From the NCBI GenBank assembly GCA_039800165.1, contig JBDLRH010000165.1, forward strand, positions 1 through 26,375: a stretch of 26,375 nt of DNA, read 5' to 3'. This document shows, piece by piece, positions 24,909-26,375 of this stretch. The number at the start of each line of letters is the position of its first letter. The first letter of the stretch is position 1. The stretch comes from JBDLRH01 sp039800165. Lineage in GTDB: Bacteria; Pseudomonadota; Gammaproteobacteria; Burkholderiales; Burkholderiaceae_C. The notes under the pieces were generated by a model. It searched no databases. It was not told the origin of the DNA and worked only from the letters and a program-made list of their open reading frames with translations. The translations under genes were made by a program, and so were the position numbers.

Positions 24909-25592
24909 TCAGCCTGCGGTGCCGGCCGCAGTGCTGGCGGCTATCTGGCGCAGCGCCTGCTCGAACACCTCCACCGGCTGGCCGCCCGAGATCAGGTGGC
25001 GGTCGTTGATGATGACGGCAGGCACCGAATGGATGCCCGCGTCGAGATAAAAACGCTGGCGTTCGCGCACCTCGGCGGTGAATTCGTCGCAGGAAAGAAT
25101 GTGCGCTGCCCGATCGCGGTTGAGTCCGGCGCGCTCCACGCAGCCGAGCAGCACCTCATGCGATTCGGGCGCTTGCCCGTGGGTGAAGTAGGCCTCGAGC
25201 AGCGCTTTCTTCAGTGCATGCTGCGGGTTGGGGGCTGCATCCGACGCCTCGCCCTCGGCCCAGTGCAGCAGGCGGTGCGCATCAAAGGTGTTGTAGATGC
25301 GGCCGCGACCTTCCTTGCGGAAGGTGAAGCCGACCTCGGCCCCGCGTTCGCGGATGCGCTCGCGGATCTGCGCCTGCTGCTCGGGCGTGGAGCCGTACTT
25401 CTGCGTCAGATGCTCACCGATGTCCTGACCACCTGCGGGCATCTGCGGGTTGAGCTCAAAGGGCTGAAAGTGCAGCTCTGCCTGCACGTCGCCCTGCAGG
25501 CGTTCCAGTGCGCGCTCCAGCGAGGACAGGCCCACGGCGCACCACGGGCACGAGACATCGGAAACGAAATCGATCTTGAGAGAGGCAGTCAT
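24909..25592 (-). CDS. FrnE-like DsbA-family thiol oxidoreductase
   Basis: A 227-aa protein with a thioredoxin fold and a helical insertion. The N-terminal strand IDFVSDVSCPWCAVG holds the CPWC redox pair (C15, C18). The SVPAVIINDRHLISGGQP segment carries the cis-proline and matches the FrnE/polyketide-synthesis group of DsbA-like proteins. No signal peptide is visible, so it is cytoplasmic. Members of the group act as disulfide oxidoreductases or isomerase-like enzymes of uncertain substrate. The ATG at 25592 (MTASLKIDF) is chosen. The frame continues upstream to 25640 with an Arg/Pro-rich segment not typical of the family. The gene is followed after 10 bases by the alpha/beta hydrolase. Confidence 0.9.
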   Translation of the reverse strand: MTASLKIDFVSDVSCPWCAVGLSSLERALERLQGDVQAELHFQPFELNPQMPAGGQDIGEHLTQKYGSTPEQQAQIRERIRERGAEVGFTFRKEGRGRIYNTFDAHRLLHWAEGEASDAAPNPQHALKKALLEAYFTHGQAPESHEVLLGCVERAGLNRDRAAHILSCDEFTAEVRERQRFYLDAGIHSVPAVIINDRHLISGGQPVEVFEQALRQIAASTAAGTAG

Positions 25593-25696
25593 GGGGCGGG
25601 CCTGTGCAAGGCCGATGGGTACCCGAGGGCGACGCCCCAAGGATAGCCGCCCGGCAAGCGCGCCAGGCCCCAGACGCAGACCCGCAGCGCTGGCGT

Positions 25697-26375
25697 TCAG
25701 CCTTGCCGCTCGGCCAGCATGCGGCGCAGATGCGCGTCGATGCGTGCGGCGTCGGGCTCACGCCCGGTGAAGAGCTCAAAGGCTCCGATCGCCTGGCCGG
25801 CCGCCATGGTGCCGCCATCGACGGTGGCACAGCCTGCAGCGCGTGCGGCCTTCAGCAGCGCGGTGTCGAGCGGGAAGTAGACGATCTCGGACACCCACAG
25901 GTCGCGGCGCAGCAGTGCCGCATCCAGCGGCAGCCCCGGCAGCTTGTCCATGCCGGTGGGCGTGGCGTGGATCAGGCCGTTGGCGCCAGCCAGCGCCTGC
26001 GCCACATCGGTGCTGCCGCTGATGCGCGCGGCCGGGTAATGCGCCGACAGGTCCTGCACGAGTTTCGTGGCACGCGCAGCGTCGCTGTCCACCAACACCA
26101 GCGCCTGTACGCCCAGGCGCAGCGCAGCATGGGCAATGGCCGAGCCGGCGCCTCCCGCACCCAGCAGCACCACGCGGCCCAGGCGCGCCTCGGGCAGCGT
26201 GCGCTTGAAGCCCCAGGCCCAGCCCGAGCCGTCGGTGTTGTGGCCGATGGCGCGGCCATCGCGAAACACCACGGTGTTGACCGCGCCCATGGCACGCGCC
26301 TCGTCCGACAGCTCATCGAGCAGCGGGATCACCGCCTGCTTGCACGGGTAGGTGATGTTCAGGCCGGCAAAGCCC
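25697..26375 (-). CDS. Quinate/shikimate dehydrogenase, N-terminus missing (window edge)
   Basis: The partial gene reads past the right edge; the visible 225 codons cover the end of the substrate domain and the whole cofactor domain. The edge sequence GFAGLNITYPCKQAVIPLL carries the substrate-binding lysine of the AroE family (NxTxPxK). GAVNTVV and HNTDGSGW follow. The cofactor motif is GAGGAGSAIAHA, and the residue group after the second strand is VDSDAAR. Biosynthetic, NADP-specific AroE has an N-R-T/S motif there. An aspartate instead, together with NITYP, points to an NAD-preferring quinate/shikimate dehydrogenase of the catabolic type. The ATG at 26332 is an internal methionine, not the start. 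The C-terminal GAFELFTGREPD fits the family. Confidence 0.88.
   Translation of the reverse strand, partial: GFAGLNITYPCKQAVIPLLDELSDEARAMGAVNTVVFRDGRAIGHNTDGSGWAWGFKRTLPEARLGRVVLLGAGGAGSAIAHAALRLGVQALVLVDSDAARATKLVQDLSAHYPAARISGSTDVAQALAGANGLIHATPTGMDKLPGLPLDAALLRRDLWVSEIVYFPLDTALLKAARAAGCATVDGGTMAAGQAIGAFELFTGREPDAARIDAHLRRMLAERQG

Overview
This is a GC-rich, densely coded chromosomal window. It most likely comes from a betaproteobacterium of the order Burkholderiales, of Comamonadaceae or Sphaerotilaceae type. The signs are a short H-NS-like protein with the TWTGRGRTPKW-type C-terminal motif, an imuA-imuB-dnaE2 SOS cassette, an ETF-ubiquinone oxidoreductase, a DctP-type TRAP transporter, and a tandem glycine riboswitch ahead of gcvT-gcvH-gcvP. 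The taxonomic call rests on recognition of families and gene order, not on a search.

Left part (1-3500): a succinate-semialdehyde dehydrogenase gene (gabD) is followed by tRNA-Gly(CCC). A convergent MFS carrier gene ends 5 bases from the tRNA. A minus-strand H-NS-like gene has its own terminator and a palindrome-rich upstream region.

DNA-damage region (3489-9418): imuA, imuB and dnaE2 lie head to tail on the minus strand with overlapping ends. Together they encode the SOS-induced mutagenic translesion machinery. A near-perfect LexA box lies upstream of imuA. A small DUF3253-type gene points the other way from the same intergenic region.

Catabolic middle (9423-17603): this part holds scoA-scoB (succinyl-CoA:3-ketoacid CoA transferase), an AhpD-like peroxidase-related protein, a hotdog thioesterase with an SDR dehydrogenase, ETF-QO, and a dctP-dctQ-dctM TRAP transporter. 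These fit uptake and oxidation of organic or fatty acids, with ETF-QO passing electrons from acyl-CoA dehydrogenases to ubiquinone. A strong intrinsic terminator separates dctP from dctQM.

Glycine cleavage (17640-22451): a promoter-like TATACT leads into two glycine aptamers, then gcvT, gcvH and gcvP. A GNAT acetyltransferase overlaps the end of gcvP by 8 bases.

Right end (23014-26375, all minus strand): a LigB/DODA-type extradiol dioxygenase, an alpha/beta hydrolase, a FrnE-like DsbA-family protein, and a quinate/shikimate dehydrogenase cut by the window edge whose sequence suggests NAD preference.

I found no clear candidate for an undescribed multi-gene system, and no mobile element, CRISPR array or phage gene. 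The observations most worth a second look are regulatory or fine-scale: the hairpin filling the riboswitch linker, the LexA box shared with the DUF3253 gene, the structured DNA next to it, the low-complexity insertions in DnaE2, and the terminator inside the TRAP operon.
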